NCBI GenBank assembly: GCA_001949185.1
Contig: BDGG01000012.1
Span: forward strand, 286,634-350,633
DNA length: 64,000 nucleotides
Origin: Ramazzottius varieornatus
Lineage: Eukaryota > Tardigrada > Eutardigrada > Parachela > Ramazzottiidae
Reading direction: 5' to 3'
Shown: one piece after another, positions 30,536 to 42,500 of the stretch
How the letters are laid out: every line of letters begins with the position of its first letter
Numbering within the stretch: position 1 is the stretch's first letter
Notes under the pieces: generated by a model
The model's database searches: none
The model's input: only the letters and a program-made list of their open reading frames with translations
Told to the model about the DNA's origin: nothing
Translations under genes and position numbers: made by a program

Positions 30536-30684
30536 ACAGTGATAATTTTTTTTTCTTGAATGCGTCACAGCAAAGCCAGTTTAACAGGGGGTGGGCGGTA
30601 AATATCAGAGTTGCTTCCACTGGTCAAGCGAACGTAGAAGAAAGCCAAGCAGCTAGACCTGGCAAGGGTGTGGTTTTACTACAC

Positions 30685-30728
30685 CTGTCACAAAGTGAGC
30701 GCGTCAGCTTTTTATGCTTCCGAGCTTT
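30685..30728. repeat. Direct repeat D, copy 1
   Basis: 44 bp starting CTGTCACAAAGTGAGCGCG, repeated with full identity at 36113-36156. Each copy lies just downstream of a family C element, so both may be remnants of one larger duplicated repeat. Confidence 0.75.
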
Positions 30729-30915
30729 TTCTCCGAGCTTTTTTACGTCAGCTTTAGCCCACTCTTTCAAATGGCAAACTCCCGACCCGAGACTCCCAAA
30801 GCGGCTGTACCTGTGGGATTTCGCGATGGTCTCAGTGGGCGAAGTCGATATGGGTCCAAATATCCGGTTGGCCCTGACGACAGTCAACCTCGTACCACGA
30901 CCCTAGAGGTACCTC

Positions 30916-32340
30916 TTGCTGAAAGACTTTGTTCGGCACTGCAAGTCGTCCCGCTCGCAGTCAGTGTGGATCGCGCTCTGGATTTTTTCCCGGCCTTCGA
31001 TCGGCAGGAACGACAGGATAACGCTAGAAGACGGGAAAGCGGTTTCCGTATGCCTGGAAGTGGAACCGGAAGACTGGCAAGCGGACTGGAGGTTCAACCC
31101 ATGCAACAACAACCAGGAAGACGGGAAAGTGCATGACGGGCGTGAAAGTCCCGCCGGCCAAACTGGACGTTGCTTCCAAGACGGACCTTCGGAACACGTG
31201 GAGCAAGCTTTCGATCGCCGAGGTCAAGGCGCGCAAGTAGGTCGAGCAGGGCACGAACCTTGTTCATCACGGCGGGCACTGAATAACCGTCCAGCTGGTC
31301 CTGGTCCTGGTCCTGGTCCTGGTCCTGTCGATCCAGAGCAAAGTTTCGGTAACAGGCGGTCGCCTATCAACGCGCCATATCACACGCCAGAAGATGTCGT
31401 GTCTTTACTCCGTCACGTGCAACGACTTGAAGCTACCAACCAAGCTCTCCAACGTCAGGTATGCTCTCCCTCACCAACGTACTCGGTCTCCCGGGTCCCT
31501 TCGCCTATCCCGCCTTACCGCAACCGAAACCTTGCCTCACCTACCCCAGTTATCTACAGTGTCATGTCTAAAAAGCCACCTCCCTCAACTCACTTTAACT
31601 TTCCGACATTTACAGCCACTGTCGACAAGTTGCTTCGACAAAGAACAGCCTATGTTGTTTTCCAGGATCTGGTCACTGATAGCTATGTGCCCGATAACCT
31701 CGAACGCAAACAGCCCGGTGACCCTGGTATGGGGCACTTGGTGACTGGTGACTTGCCCTAGTGGCAAGATGCTTTTTTGACTTTCTCACTTTATCGGAGC
31801 TGTTACTACCCCGATATGGCTATGCCGTTCCTTGCCTACGGTGGCATCATTCGGGAGTTGGCTTCCCGAAAGCCCGACGTGCGCTTTTGGTTGGAATATG
31901 ACCAACGGTTTCGTCAAAAGATGGCTTTGCCGGATTCTGACATGAGCGGGTGGTGCCATGAGGACCGTGATATCGTTAAGGCGGTTAAAAATAATCTCAA
32001 GCCAACTGCCACGACTACTGGTACCGCTGTTCGTGGTCCCTACTCCGACTTGGTGCGCACCGCTACTTGCCATATATCTGCAACGAAAAAGGCCATATCG
32101 CTACAACGTGCCCTAGCAAGAAGGAAGGTGTGGTTAGACCTAGATATTATAATAGTGAATCAGATGGTTCTAATTATAATTCTGATTCTGGTAATCGCCC
32201 TAAAGGTGTCGTTTTGGCTTGCAGCCGCTATGATGAACCTGGTGGCCGCGCCGAACCATGTTACCAGAACCATCCCCATAACTGCTCTCAATGCCTCAAA
32301 CCTGGGCATACCAAGCTCACCCATCGCTATACATAGTGGA
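30916..32340 (+). pseudogene. Gag-like gene of the DIRS-like element, disrupted
   Basis: A frame from 30916 includes five Gly-Pro repeats (about 31303-31330) and a coiled segment (SLLRHVQRLEATNQALQRQV). It meets an in-frame TAG at 31759-31761 and continues through a conserved Gag-like region with aromatic residues (RFWLEYDQRFRQKM). A zinc-knuckle of type C-X2-C-X4-H-X4-C lies near 32068-32110 but is broken by a 2-bp shift that separates its first cysteine from the rest. A second Cys/His cluster follows at about 32260-32320. The part before about 31130 may not belong to the element. Confidence 0.6.
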
Positions 32341-32379
32341 CCATCTACATCATTAGCATGCGGGCATGTTGCCGCCCGG

Positions 32380-33865
32380 CGTCTTGCTTCTGTTGAGATT
32401 CCCGATAAAGCTTATACACCCTTGATACCTGAACGGTTCGCTAATGTCCTGAAAGACTATCGCGATTCTGAGTTTGCGGATTATTTTGTTAATGGTCTCA
32501 CCAATGGTTTTCGATTGGTATATACTGGCCCGAATGTCACTCAGATTACTCCGAATGCTCGAACTGCTCGGGAACATCCTGACGTTGTTCGCGATTACGT
32601 TGCAAAAGAGGTCGCTGCTAAACATACCGTTGGGCCTTTAGATGTACCGCCGTTCCCCTACTACGTTTTTTCCTGCATGGGCGAACGCCCGAAAACAACT
32701 GGGCGGTGTCCGTCTTATTATGGTTTTGTCTAGACCGTCCAAAAAATCAGTTAACGATTATATCTCTAAACAAGACTACACTCTGAATTTTTGTTCAGTC
32801 GATGATGCCATCGCTATCTGTCTCAAGCTTGGGAAGGGCTGCCTAATGGCCAAAACTGATCTCAAAGGCGCCTTTCGTCTCGTTCCGGTTGCAAGAGAGG
32901 ACTGGCATTTGTTGGGTTACATGTGCGACGAGAAATTTTATTTTGATACAGTCTTGCCGTTTGGATGCCGTTCTTCCCCTAGTCTGTTCGATAACCTATC
33001 TCAAATTCTTGAATGGAAAATCAGGAAATCTGGTGGGGTGGAAGATGTTCTCCATTATATTGATGATTTCTGGTGGGCTGCACCTGGCAACTCCCCAGCT
33101 TGTCACCACACGTTGGTGTTTATGCGGGCTCTGTGCGCTGAACTCGGTGTAACTCTGGCAGAGGAGAAAACAGAAGGCCCAATAACAAAACTAACTTTTC
33201 TCGGCATACAGCTTGATACAGAATCACAAATCATCAGTATTCCTGAAGCCAAAGTTAAGGAAATTCAAGATCTGTTTACAGTGTACCGAGCCAGGGTAAA
33301 AGCCACTAAGCGTGAAATTTTGAGTCTCTGCGGACAACTGGGCTTTGCCACTAAATGCATTCCCGCCGGCAGAATATTTCTGCGAAGAATGTTGACTCTG
33401 GGACATAAGGTGAAGCAACTGGACCATCCAAAGCTCAGACTGACCGACGGTTTCAGAGCAGATTTGCAGTGGTGGATAGACTTCCTCCCGAGTCGGAACG
33501 GTTCATGCAAGTTTCTGCAAAGTAAATGGGTCGATTCGCCCAGTCTGCATCTGTTCACCGACGCATCTGGGAGCACTCGTTGTAGTGGTGTTTTCGGCAC
33601 CGAATGGTTTCAGTTACAATGGCCAGGCTGGTTATTGGACGCTAAACCATCTATTGCTTTACTGGAAGTGCTGCCAGTCTTGATCTCTTGTTGTGTTTGG
33701 AGGTCAAATAGGAAGACAAAGCGAATCTTAATCCAGTCTGACAATTTGTCGGTAGTCCAAATCTGGGCAAAGTGTACGTCACCAAATGTCGCAATCATAA
33801 CTGTGATACGGCGCATCTATTTCGAAGCAGCAAATAACAATTTCACGCTGAGGATAAACAACTAG
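32380..33865 (+). pseudogene. Reverse transcriptase-RNase H of the DIRS-like element, disrupted
   Basis: The start of the RT region is in one frame (to about 32700) and continues in another from about 32705. It holds a palm motif AKTDLKGAFRLVPV, the DIRS-type LPFGCRSSPSLFD, and the catalytic YIDDF near 33058-33072. An RNase H domain begins at LFTDASG (about 33550). The frame ends early at 33863-33865, where related elements continue toward the recombinase. This is one long readable block, so decay is moderate. Polymerase class is from motifs; family placement is from the neighbouring recombinase. Confidence 0.82.
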
Positions 33866-33885
33866 AGAACGGTTTTGAGGATCCC

Positions 33886-35227
33886 TGTAAGAACGATCAG
33901 TACCTTACGATGATGCTGAAAGGCCTGACTAACCAAACCCGTCCAGATAGCTACAAGAGGAAACCCTTAACGATAGACCATTTACGACAACTCAAACTGG
34001 ACATATTCGGATCTCATATAGCTCGTCACGACCAACTAATGCTCTGGTCGGCGTTTACCATGGCTCTCTACGGAATGCTACGTGTGTCCGAATACACCAG
34101 TTCGAAGGAAACAAGTTTTGACAGATCGAACCTTCTGAATGATCTAAAAATATCCCGGGATTTCGTCCAAGTATGTTTGCGGCGGGATAAAACCCATCAC
34201 AAAACCGCACCTCCGGCAATTTATCTCACAAAAACCCGAACGGATACCTGTCCCGTACAAGCTCTCCACGCTTATATGTTGGTCAGATCTTCAGCCAAAC
34301 ATACTGCATTATTCATCTCACATGATGGGCACTACCTTACTCGTCAACGAGTCAACCGTGAGCTGCAATCATTTCTGGGAAGTAGTGATGTTCTAATATA
34401 GTAGTATTATATTAAAGTAGATGATGATAGATGGTTTGAGCATCTACTATATTTAGTAATACTTAATAAACAGCATCGGGCACCACATTCCAATATTATA
34501 TTTTAGTAGCTTGAAACCGGAAGTGCGATCTTTTATTATTATTTAGTTGTCCATCATCTATAGTAAAATATATTTTAATACGGGTAACGCTACGGCTGAT
34601 TCGAAAAAATAGTTGATTTGCTGAGTTTTGATGCGTGTGCGTTGGTTTCTCGATGTGCGACCATGCCTTATAAAGTGCGCCACACCATAATGATGCCTCT
34701 ACAGCAGCACGGTAGGGCTACTGCAAAATAAATACCCTTAAACATCGTGCACTTGCATAGTCTGACACTTCAACCGACCATGCTACAGTGTGCAGGTGCA
34801 GGGTGCAAGCTGTACTACAGTTTTTTTGCTGATCTCATGGTTGTGATTCTGAATCTTCAGATCTTCCGTCGAGCTCTCCGATATTAAAATATATCTTAAA
34901 AACAAACCCCCGGAAGTTCTACTATAGTAATATTTTATTAAATCAGGTAGACGTTTTACTATAGTAGTGGTCACTTATTAGAACTTTGATGGACGGCGGA
35001 TATTTATTTTTATTATATTAGATCTCATCAACCCATATTAGAACGTCAGTACTGGGAAATGGCTTCACCTTTCATAGTTTCCGGATAGGAGCGGCTTCAA
35101 CAGCTTCTAACGCCGGATGCTCCATGGAGCAGATTAGAGCTATGGGCAGATGGAACAGCGATGTTTTTAACCGCCACGTCCGACCAGACATGGTCTCCTC
35201 AACCCAGACTATGCAGCGAATCTCAGG
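33886..35227 (+). pseudogene. Tyrosine recombinase of the DIRS-like element, split by insertion
   Basis: The N-terminal part is at about 33886-34382 and the C-terminal part at 35052-35227, separated by a 669-bp hAT-like element. The first part holds the box I arginine (GMLRVSEY). The second holds the box II HSFRIGAAS (H-x-x-R) and GRWNSDVF near the active site. The expected nucleophilic tyrosine after GRWNSDVF appears to be a His or absent, a tentative reading. It ends at a stop at 35225-35227. Confidence 0.75.
34383..35051. mobile_element. hAT-like non-autonomous element, copy 1
   Basis: 669 bp with ends TAGTGATGTTCTAATATAG and, inverted at the right, TACTGACGTTCTAATATGG. It is flanked by near-identical 8-bp direct repeats CTGGGAAG (34375-34382) and CTGGGAAA (35052-35059). 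The 8-bp duplication and TAGTG-type end fit the hAT superfamily. There is no transposase frame. A longer relative lies at 53114-54248. Confidence 0.85.
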
Positions 35228-35520
35228 TTAGTTCTAATGAGCCTTCGCTTGGGGTTCGGGGATTGTGCGAAGGCTGGGCAAATGGTTTGCACAATTGTGT
35301 ATGTCCGCTCACCTTGGCAGTTTACCCTCATTAAACCCAAGTACTTCCCGTGTTCGTTTCGTAATCAAGGAAAGTCCAGGTGTCAAAGAGAGTTAACGCC
35401 GACAGGTGTTACACTACCGTTGACGCCATTTTGGGTTTTCTCTCATCACAAAATAGTAATTTCACTAGGTTGCCATGTGCATCACAAGTAGCTCACACGT
35501 CTAAATTTATAGATGGAGTT

Positions 35521-35990
35521 ACAAGGTAAACATAATTCGGGCATGGCAATTTCCGACCTATAATTCGGGCAAACCTGCGGTATGGGGTGGCAGCACGTGA
35601 CAGGTTGCTGGTTAGCGTGTGCCGCTGACTATAACCGTGCTATAACCGGCGGAAATGCAGTGTCTTCTCATGTGAAAGTCTTTTTTTACTTCAAACAAGC
35701 TTTATGACGTCAACAAAGGTTGTTGAATAAATCGAGTCAAGCGTCTCTTGTGGCCCTTTTCAATCTCTTTTCGTAGGCTTTTCAACATTAGCGATACCCT
35801 CCTTTGGCTGGAGTCCTGTTTTTCGGATTCCGTCCAGGTCATCCTCACAACTGTTTAAGGCTACTGTAAACAAGTTTTTCCACTCGGCAAACTACAAATA
35901 ACGCTGATCCGTCCAGTCGTTACGGAGAAAACAGTTGCCCGAATTATGGGTCGGAAATTTCCATGCCCGAATTATGCCGTTTATCTCGTA
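35521..35990. mobile_element. MITE-like element, family B copy 2
   Basis: Inverted ends of about 50 bp: ACAAGGTAAACATAATTCGG on the left, and on the right the complement beginning ACGAGATAAACGGCATAATT. Both contain a second ATAATTCGGGCAA motif. The middle is non-coding. Its right end abuts a family C element. Confidence 0.8.
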
Positions 35991-36106
35991 CTGTATACTC
36001 TCCCGAAATTCACGTACGTTACTCCATTCAGAGTGTAAAACTAGAGAAAGAGTTCTCATACGGTGACGTACAGTGACGTACGTGAATTTAGGGAGAGCAT
36101 ACAGTA
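35989..36106. mobile_element. Palindromic MITE, family C copy 2
   Basis: 118 bp with ends TACTGTATACTCTCCCGAAA / TTTAGGGAGAGCATACAGTA, same orientation as copy 1. It is directly adjacent to the family B element, sharing the boundary TA. Confidence 0.85.
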
Positions 36107-36112
36107 GTCATC

Positions 36113-36156
36113 CTGTCACAAAGTGAGCGCGTCAGCTTTTTATGCTTCCGAGCTTT
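36113..36156. repeat. Direct repeat D, copy 2
   Basis: Matches 30685-30728. Again it is placed immediately after a family C element. Confidence 0.75.
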
Positions 36157-36212
36157 CTCTCCCGCCCTCCCTCCCCATTTCCAAATGCCACCTGTATTTT
36201 TGTTTAAATTGT

Positions 36213-36735
36213 CTTCTCTACCACACCACACCGAAAAAACAACACTTTTTGGTTTCGGTGTGCGCAGAACACCAAATCGAAAAAACTGGTGTCTGTTCCA
36301 CACCGAATTTTCTGGTTCGGTGTCCGAGGACACCACATTACACCGAACCGAAAAATTTCTGGTGCACCATTTCATAGGAAGGCTTGCCTTGATCGTGAAA
36401 TAAAGCGGAGCATGGCACGCTTGAGTGCCCAAACATACAGGGAAAACCGAGAGGACCAGCAGAAGTAAGCATGGTGCCGTCAAGTTTAGCTTCTTCGGTG
36501 TGTACATTGTTGTCATTCGGTTTCTGTTTGTGCATCTGTGTTACGCCAAGGTTTCCTCCCCGGCGGTTACCAAGTAAAAGTTTTTCTTTTTCGGTTTTTC
36601 GGCTTGGTGTGGTATGGTGCACCGAAATGGTGGTATCCGATTCACACCACACTGAAAGAAGTGGTTTGACTTTCGCACCGAAAAAATAGTTTCGGTGTGG
36701 AAGAACACCGAACCAAAAAAACCACACCACACTTT
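36213..36735. repeat. TTCGGTGT-rich imperfect inverted repeat
   Basis: Many copies of TTCGGTGT and its complement ACACCGAA occur at 36213-36373 and, inverted, at 36575-36735. A central region of about 200 bp lacks them. Outer ends are ACCACACCACACCGAA and its inverse. It looks like a foldback or MITE-type element; no target duplication was identified. Confidence 0.65.
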
Positions 36736-37040
36736 ATCCCACTTTTGCCAGGTCTACAAGCTGCCAAAGATGTCACTCTACAGCATGACAAGTTGTCACG
36801 TGACATGACGTATAGATCTACCATACACAATCGACCAGTCATTTCCCTCCCCCATGTGAAAATCGCTCGTGTTACGTAGCCAGGAAGTGAGAACTATTAT
36901 ATGACAGATTATGGATTGCGTCTAACAGAAGCGAAGCCGGAGCCCGGAGGCGGAGGGGAAGCAGCTTTTACGCCTAAGAGAAATGCTTGCATGGACGTAC
37001 CAGCCTTTTTTAAAGAATTTCAAAAGACACAAGTAACATC

Positions 37041-37094
37041 GTGGATCCATGTACGCTTGTGGATCCATGTACGCTTGTGGATCCATGTACGTCT
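37041..37094. repeat. Tandem repeat, 18 bp x 3
   Basis: Three head-to-tail copies of GTGGATCCATGTACGCTT, the last with two changed bases at its end. Confidence 0.95.
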
Positions 37095-38171
37095 CCGCTG
37101 TTCCCCAGGACGTTGGATAAAACCCTACGGCGAACCTCGGCATGAAGTCTCAAGAGTTCTTCTGTTTGTATCAGAAAAGGTCAGTGCCATTTCTTTTTGG
37201 TAGTCTCTCGATGAAATGTTTTTGGGATCAAAAAATTTTTCGGCTGCAAATCAATTTATTTGGTGATCTTACCGTGTTGTGGCCAAGGAACGCGACACAG
37301 AAGTACAAAATAGCCAGAAAATCCAGTATCAAGGTCCGCGTGTAGGTCCGCGTTTATCGTCGACGACGTGCGTTGTCAAGTGGTACCTGGAAAAAATTAC
37401 AACAGTTATGAGCACTTTGAAAACACTTTCCTCACCTGTATGGTTTGCATAAAGCCAGACCTTTCCTGTTACACCCTCGTCTTACCGTTAGACTTTTTGA
37501 TTATTCACGACCTATGCCAAGTGGGTAGCTCGACGCCTTTTCGCGGTCTGCATACACTTCAGCAGAAACTGTCACAACTGCGTGAACTTTTAGTAGGCCA
37601 TTGTTTTATTCAGCGAGCCCATGACAAAAAATGTAGACGGCTTTTTCGAGAAATATAGCGGTTACGTTATGGCCCATTATGTCGTTGGCGGCCACAAAAG
37701 AATCGTAAAGATTTTGGCTGGTGAGAGTTCGGAATCGCCGGAAGCGGAACAATCTCACTGGCATGAGACATGTAACCTCGTCTTCTCAAGGCGTGCTGGT
37801 GTTTGATTTTACTTCTTACAGTCAAAGAATTGCTCTTGTGTGGAATGATCACTATCCGTCCATTTTCACCTGCCGTGGAAGTTTATTGAGTTTTGCTGAT
37901 GCTAAACTGCTGATTATTGTTTGCCAAGAGCCAACTAAGTTAGGAAAATATGTGGGTATTTGGCGCACTCTTTTCTTTATTGTGCCTCCAGACTGCAGCG
38001 GCGTCTGCAGAGGACCTTCGGTCATATGATCCAGATTCTACAGGGACAATGTCTGGCAATGGTACTAGGCTTATTCTTATGATGGACATAAACCGGGTAA
38101 GTTTCTTGTTTGAGAAGAGGTCTTTTTGACTTGAAAGATTTGAATTTCAAGGAAAAACCAGCGTAAAAAGT

Positions 38172-38244
38172 CGCCCAACGGGGGGCTCGAACCCCCGACA
38201 TCGAGATTAAGAGTCTCGCGCTCTACCGACTGAGCTAGCCGGGC
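38172..38244 (-). tRNA. tRNA-Lys (anticodon CUU)
   Basis: On the minus strand a 73-nt cloverleaf begins GCCCGGCTAGCTCAGTCGG and ends GGGGTTCGAGCCCCC plus GTTGGGCG. The acceptor stem GCCCGGC pairs with GTTGGGC (two G-U pairs). The D arm holds the A box (TAGCTCAGTCGGTAG), the anticodon loop reads CTCTTAA with CTT, and the T arm holds the B box GGTTCGAGCC. There is no intron. It is close in sequence to other animal tRNA-Lys(CUU) genes and should be functional. Confidence 0.97.
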
Positions 38245-38249
38245 GTGAT

Positions 38250-39541
38250 TCCATACTCATCCGGAAGACTCATCTCCATAGCCAGATCGAGAAGAGCCCG
38301 CTTCCTTGTCCTCCTCAGCATGGGAAGATCTCGGTCCCCGGCGCTTCAAGATCTTTTTCGTCCTTAGCCCCGCAAGCTCCGTTCATCCTACACTTTGCCT
38401 TCTTAACAACGATAGTTACCCGTGAATACCTAAGAGAATTTCAGAGTCGAAAATTGATCGTGCTGGGCAGATTCATACGAATAGCAAAGGGCCATTCAAA
38501 CGGGACTCAGCGAAGAGTTCTCCGACAACATATTCAAACGGCAGACCGTTTGCATTAGTAATCAGGCATAAATGAATAGCCTGAGAAGTCATCTGGTGGT
38601 ATTTGATCTTAATAAGCCGACAAAATCAATTTCAGAAAATTAGTCAAGGCCCTCAGTTTACTTATGAGAAGCTAATCTCGAACTCTAAGCAAAACAGCCA
38701 AAGGTCTAGCCGTTTCTTTTGTTAGAAGCTTATCCAGACACTAAAGTACCTGTCAAAAGAGATAAAAGGTGGCTTGTATCGCACGCTTCTGTATTTCCGT
38801 CAACATGAGGAGTGAGAAACCGTCTTGTGACTTTTTCTCCGCCCGTTGTGGGAAAAATGCTTGGTGTGTATTTGCTCGGAAACACAGCATACACAGTACG
38901 GGACAAAAGGCTGCAATCAAAAAAAGCACAGACAAACACTTTCTACTCCTACATTGACAGTGCATACCGGTTCTCCGCGATGAGACGGGACGATAGCTAC
39001 ATTTGCCTTTCCATATGTCAACCTGCAATAAAGTGTCGCTTTTTGAGCGGACTTGAGAGACGTCTTGCAAGACACTGCTCAGTATCAAAATAACCCACGC
39101 CTTTTGCCGTAAGGACCAACGAAAGCGTACGTGCCTTTCGAGAAACGTCGTGGTCAGCAGAATGTACCGCATCAACGTACGAAGTTAGCTTATAATAAGA
39201 AACACATGTTGAGCTTATTAGCATCAAGTACGGTACATTTTAGCAGAAAATTGATGCCAGGCTTTTCCTAACATGTAATCTAATCTACATTACCCTCTTG
39301 CGTACCCGTAATGACTGCACACAAATCTCTGCCACATGTCCGCTCATATCGCCGTACCTACTACACAGATTACGTTCCATCCGAATAGGTTCGCGAAACG
39401 GTCACTTGGAAAACTGCATGCTTCATGGAAAGAATCGTCATATTCATGGGCTCTAGAGCAGCACCTTATCGCAGTCCGCAAACGATGGCTTCTCATACGA
39501 CACTGTGTGTCCAATTTAGCTGAACTGATTTTGTGTCTGCC
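38250..39541. other. Intergenic, upstream of Smoothened-like gene B
   Basis: No gene recognised. It includes the presumed promoter and leader of Smoothened-like gene B. Confidence 0.4.
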
Positions 39542-42500
39542 ATGGGGAACTTCGGAAATGTTTGCTGCTGGTGTTGTCTTCTAGGCAGTATTTTCTTACA
39601 GGACTTCTCCACAGTCAACGGTACTTTTTTCGCGAACCCAAATGGAACTGCCGATGACGACTATCCTCCATCAGAGTTTCCGGAGTTCAGTGCGCCGCAC
39701 AGAAGGCCTAATCAAGGACTCAGATATGTCTTACCTGACCGGGAATACATCTACCCGGAGAGACCTCACGAATGTCGCCGCAATGTCACACACTGCATTC
39801 CACTATCAACAGAGATCAAGGACTATTTGCACAGTGTCGACGTTGTGGCGAATTACGAAATGATTGTCGATAGTGGTGACAACAACAGGCGTACCTGGAG
39901 GATTCTCCGGGCGACGGAGAAGCTGAAGAACCATCATGACTGCTGGAACCATGTACAACCGGTGGCCTTTGCGGTAGGCCTGCAGAAGTGCTGGGGTGAT
40001 GCAGCCAGACTGATACCTGTAAAACAATGCACGGATGCGAGGGCGAAATGTGGAACTAAAGTCATAAATTCTCTACCTAATGATCTGGAATGGCTGAAGC
40101 ACTGCAATGATTCGCTGCTCTTTAGCGAGAATCAGAAATGCGAGGTTCGTTAATGCAAATCAAGCTTCTAGTCACTGTGGAAAACCGTTGAACTGAAATT
40201 GGACATTGATATAACACGTGAGCGAACCATCTAAATCACATCGTTTTATGACTGGCGCACACTTTCAGCTAGTAACAATGAGGATGAGCGCCACTTGAGT
40301 GGACGATGTGATTCAGTTCATCAGCCCAAGTTCCAACTCTTGTGTTGATAAAAATACGAGTCCATCTTAGATAAGATCTGATCATTTTTGAGTTCATTCA
40401 TTTCATTTCTTTCATTCTGTCCTTTTGTTTCATTCATTTTCTCATCTGTTTTGTGTTCGTAGCGTTGTTCGTTTAACTATTTCCGATTTACAGCAATTTT
40501 CAGCTAAATTTTACCATAATTTTTTGGTTCACAGAAAGAGACTTCCTGGTTCGCCAGTATGGTCACCAACATCTCATCCGTCTGTCCATATCCCCTGGTT
40601 CCTTCTTCCGATCCTCTGAAGCATTCTTTCAGCAACGGATTCTGTGGACTACAATGCGAGAATGCTTTCCTGAGTGACGAAAAGGAGCACTCGTTACATG
40701 TCTATGTTTTGGTGCTCGTCATCCTCAGCTTTATATTCAACGGAAGTGCTTTTGTAAGTTACACTAGAAACCGCACTTCATATGGATTAACTTTGCGGAA
40801 CGGAATATCCGTCTCTGAGGTGGTAATTTTTTTCGAATTGGAAATTCAAGGATTTGCTTCATATCTGTCAGACGATGCTGGCCTTGAAATGGCGTAATCT
40901 CAAAAAGTACCCGGACCAATGCCTACTTTTCATCAACGTTTGCTTCATCATGAGCGGTATTGGTTGGGCTATTCAGTTCTTACCGGACGTTCGCGAAAAG
41001 ATCACGTGCGCTGAAGATGGAACCGAAAGGATGGGTGAACCACGGTAAGAAGCTGGCCAGATCGCATTAAAGACGTTGTTTCGTAAGCCGGCTTTCGCCG
41101 CCTGCGTACAAAGACCAATGAGCACGCTGTGTTTTGGAAGTATGCAGGTGGATAAAAGCTGTGATTATTTTGCCAAGGTGTTTACTCAGAAGAACTCATT
41201 ACAAAATTATTACCGATTTTGTGGCTTCGTAATGTTATAAAAACTTGTTGAGGTGAGTGATGGGTGCGCTATCGTGTACATGTCACGGGTTTCTCAAGTG
41301 CAAACAAATTTGTTGACACTGTAGTATTTTGCAGCCATGGAGAAAGTTACTCGCTCTGTCTAGTGACATTTATTCTCATCTACTACTTCACCATGGCCGC
41401 TGCCATTTGGTTCGTCTCCATGACGTACTGCTGGTACCGATCCTTCAAAATTCTCTGCACAAAAGAAATCAAGGCTCAGAGAAATCTCAAGACTTACTCT
41501 GTCAGATTCCACATTGCCGCCTGGGTCACTCCGCTGTTGCTCACGCTGATCGTCATCGCCACCAGCGGAGTAAGTGTCTCCACGGTCACCGTTCAGGAGC
41601 AAAATCCAGATCAGATGTTTGCGCAATGCAATGTCTGTAAAAGGTCAAAGGACGATTCCAGAACCTAAACTGGGACCTGGGCAAACAGACTTGACCAGGT
41701 CGTGTTTCCATGTGGCGCACAACTCCAGCCAGTAACAATGACAAAGTGTGCCACTCGAGATAATGATCTGGTTCAATTCATTCGCCAACGTCCCAAATTG
41801 GTGTGTTTCCCTAACTTTACTGCCATGTCCATTAGGGAGGCGGAATTTACACCTCTGTAGCATAATGGTCGCCCTTTTTGCTTACAGATTGACGGGAACC
41901 ACATTTCCGGCATCTGTTTTATCGGCCTAGAACGGGCGACTGTTCGAGGAACCCTTCTTATTCTACCTCTACTGCTGGTGGCAGTTGCGTCGACCACCTT
42001 TGTTGGAAAAGGTATGTGTCCAGCGTGCTGTTTCTTTTGGGTCCTCATCGCTGGCTAACCTTGACCGGAAGTGCATTCCTAAACAAAAAGTGAACAAATA
42101 TTTAGGTTTGTCGCTGCTGCACAAAATGAGGAAGAATACGCTGATGGACCCACAAATTCTTTCGGCCTGTACCAAACACAAGATCCGCTCTATTATGTTG
42201 CATATTGGTAAGTCATTCTTGGCTCACTGATACCACAGTGCGGCCGCGCAAAGTTGTCATCATTCACTTTTTTGTTCGACAAAAAACTCAGACTAGTTCT
42301 TTTCCATAGAACAGTTCTTACAGTCGAAGCTAGAACTGACCCCCTCCCCCCGTCTTATGGCATAAGCATCGTTCGGTGCAACTTCGAAATTGTTGCAAGA
42401 AAATAGGAATGACACTGAGGAGCCAAAGGCGGATGGAACGATTAATTTCATACAGAGGTCCACTTTCTGTTTCTGAACAACAAATCGGTTAATAACAATG

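Larger units (their letters stand above)
30916..35227 (+). mobile_element. Degenerate DIRS-like tyrosine-recombinase retrotransposon
   Basis: In order on the plus strand: a Gag-like frame, reverse transcriptase with RNase H, and a tyrosine recombinase. This is the layout of DIRS-type elements, which integrate with a recombinase rather than an integrase. The copy is dead: it has a stop within Gag, several frame changes, a truncated Gag-Pol region and a hAT-like insertion in the recombinase. The outer limits are approximate. I did not find the split or inverted terminal repeats that would fix the ends. Confidence 0.85.

Noticed and set aside
38011-38096. Possible exon reading DLRSYDPDSTGTMSGNGTRL with acceptor GTCTGCAG and donor GGTAAGTTT
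   Set aside because: Splice sites and frame look plausible, but no partner exon was found on either side and the peptide is not recognised. The adjacent tRNA gene makes a protein gene here doubtful.
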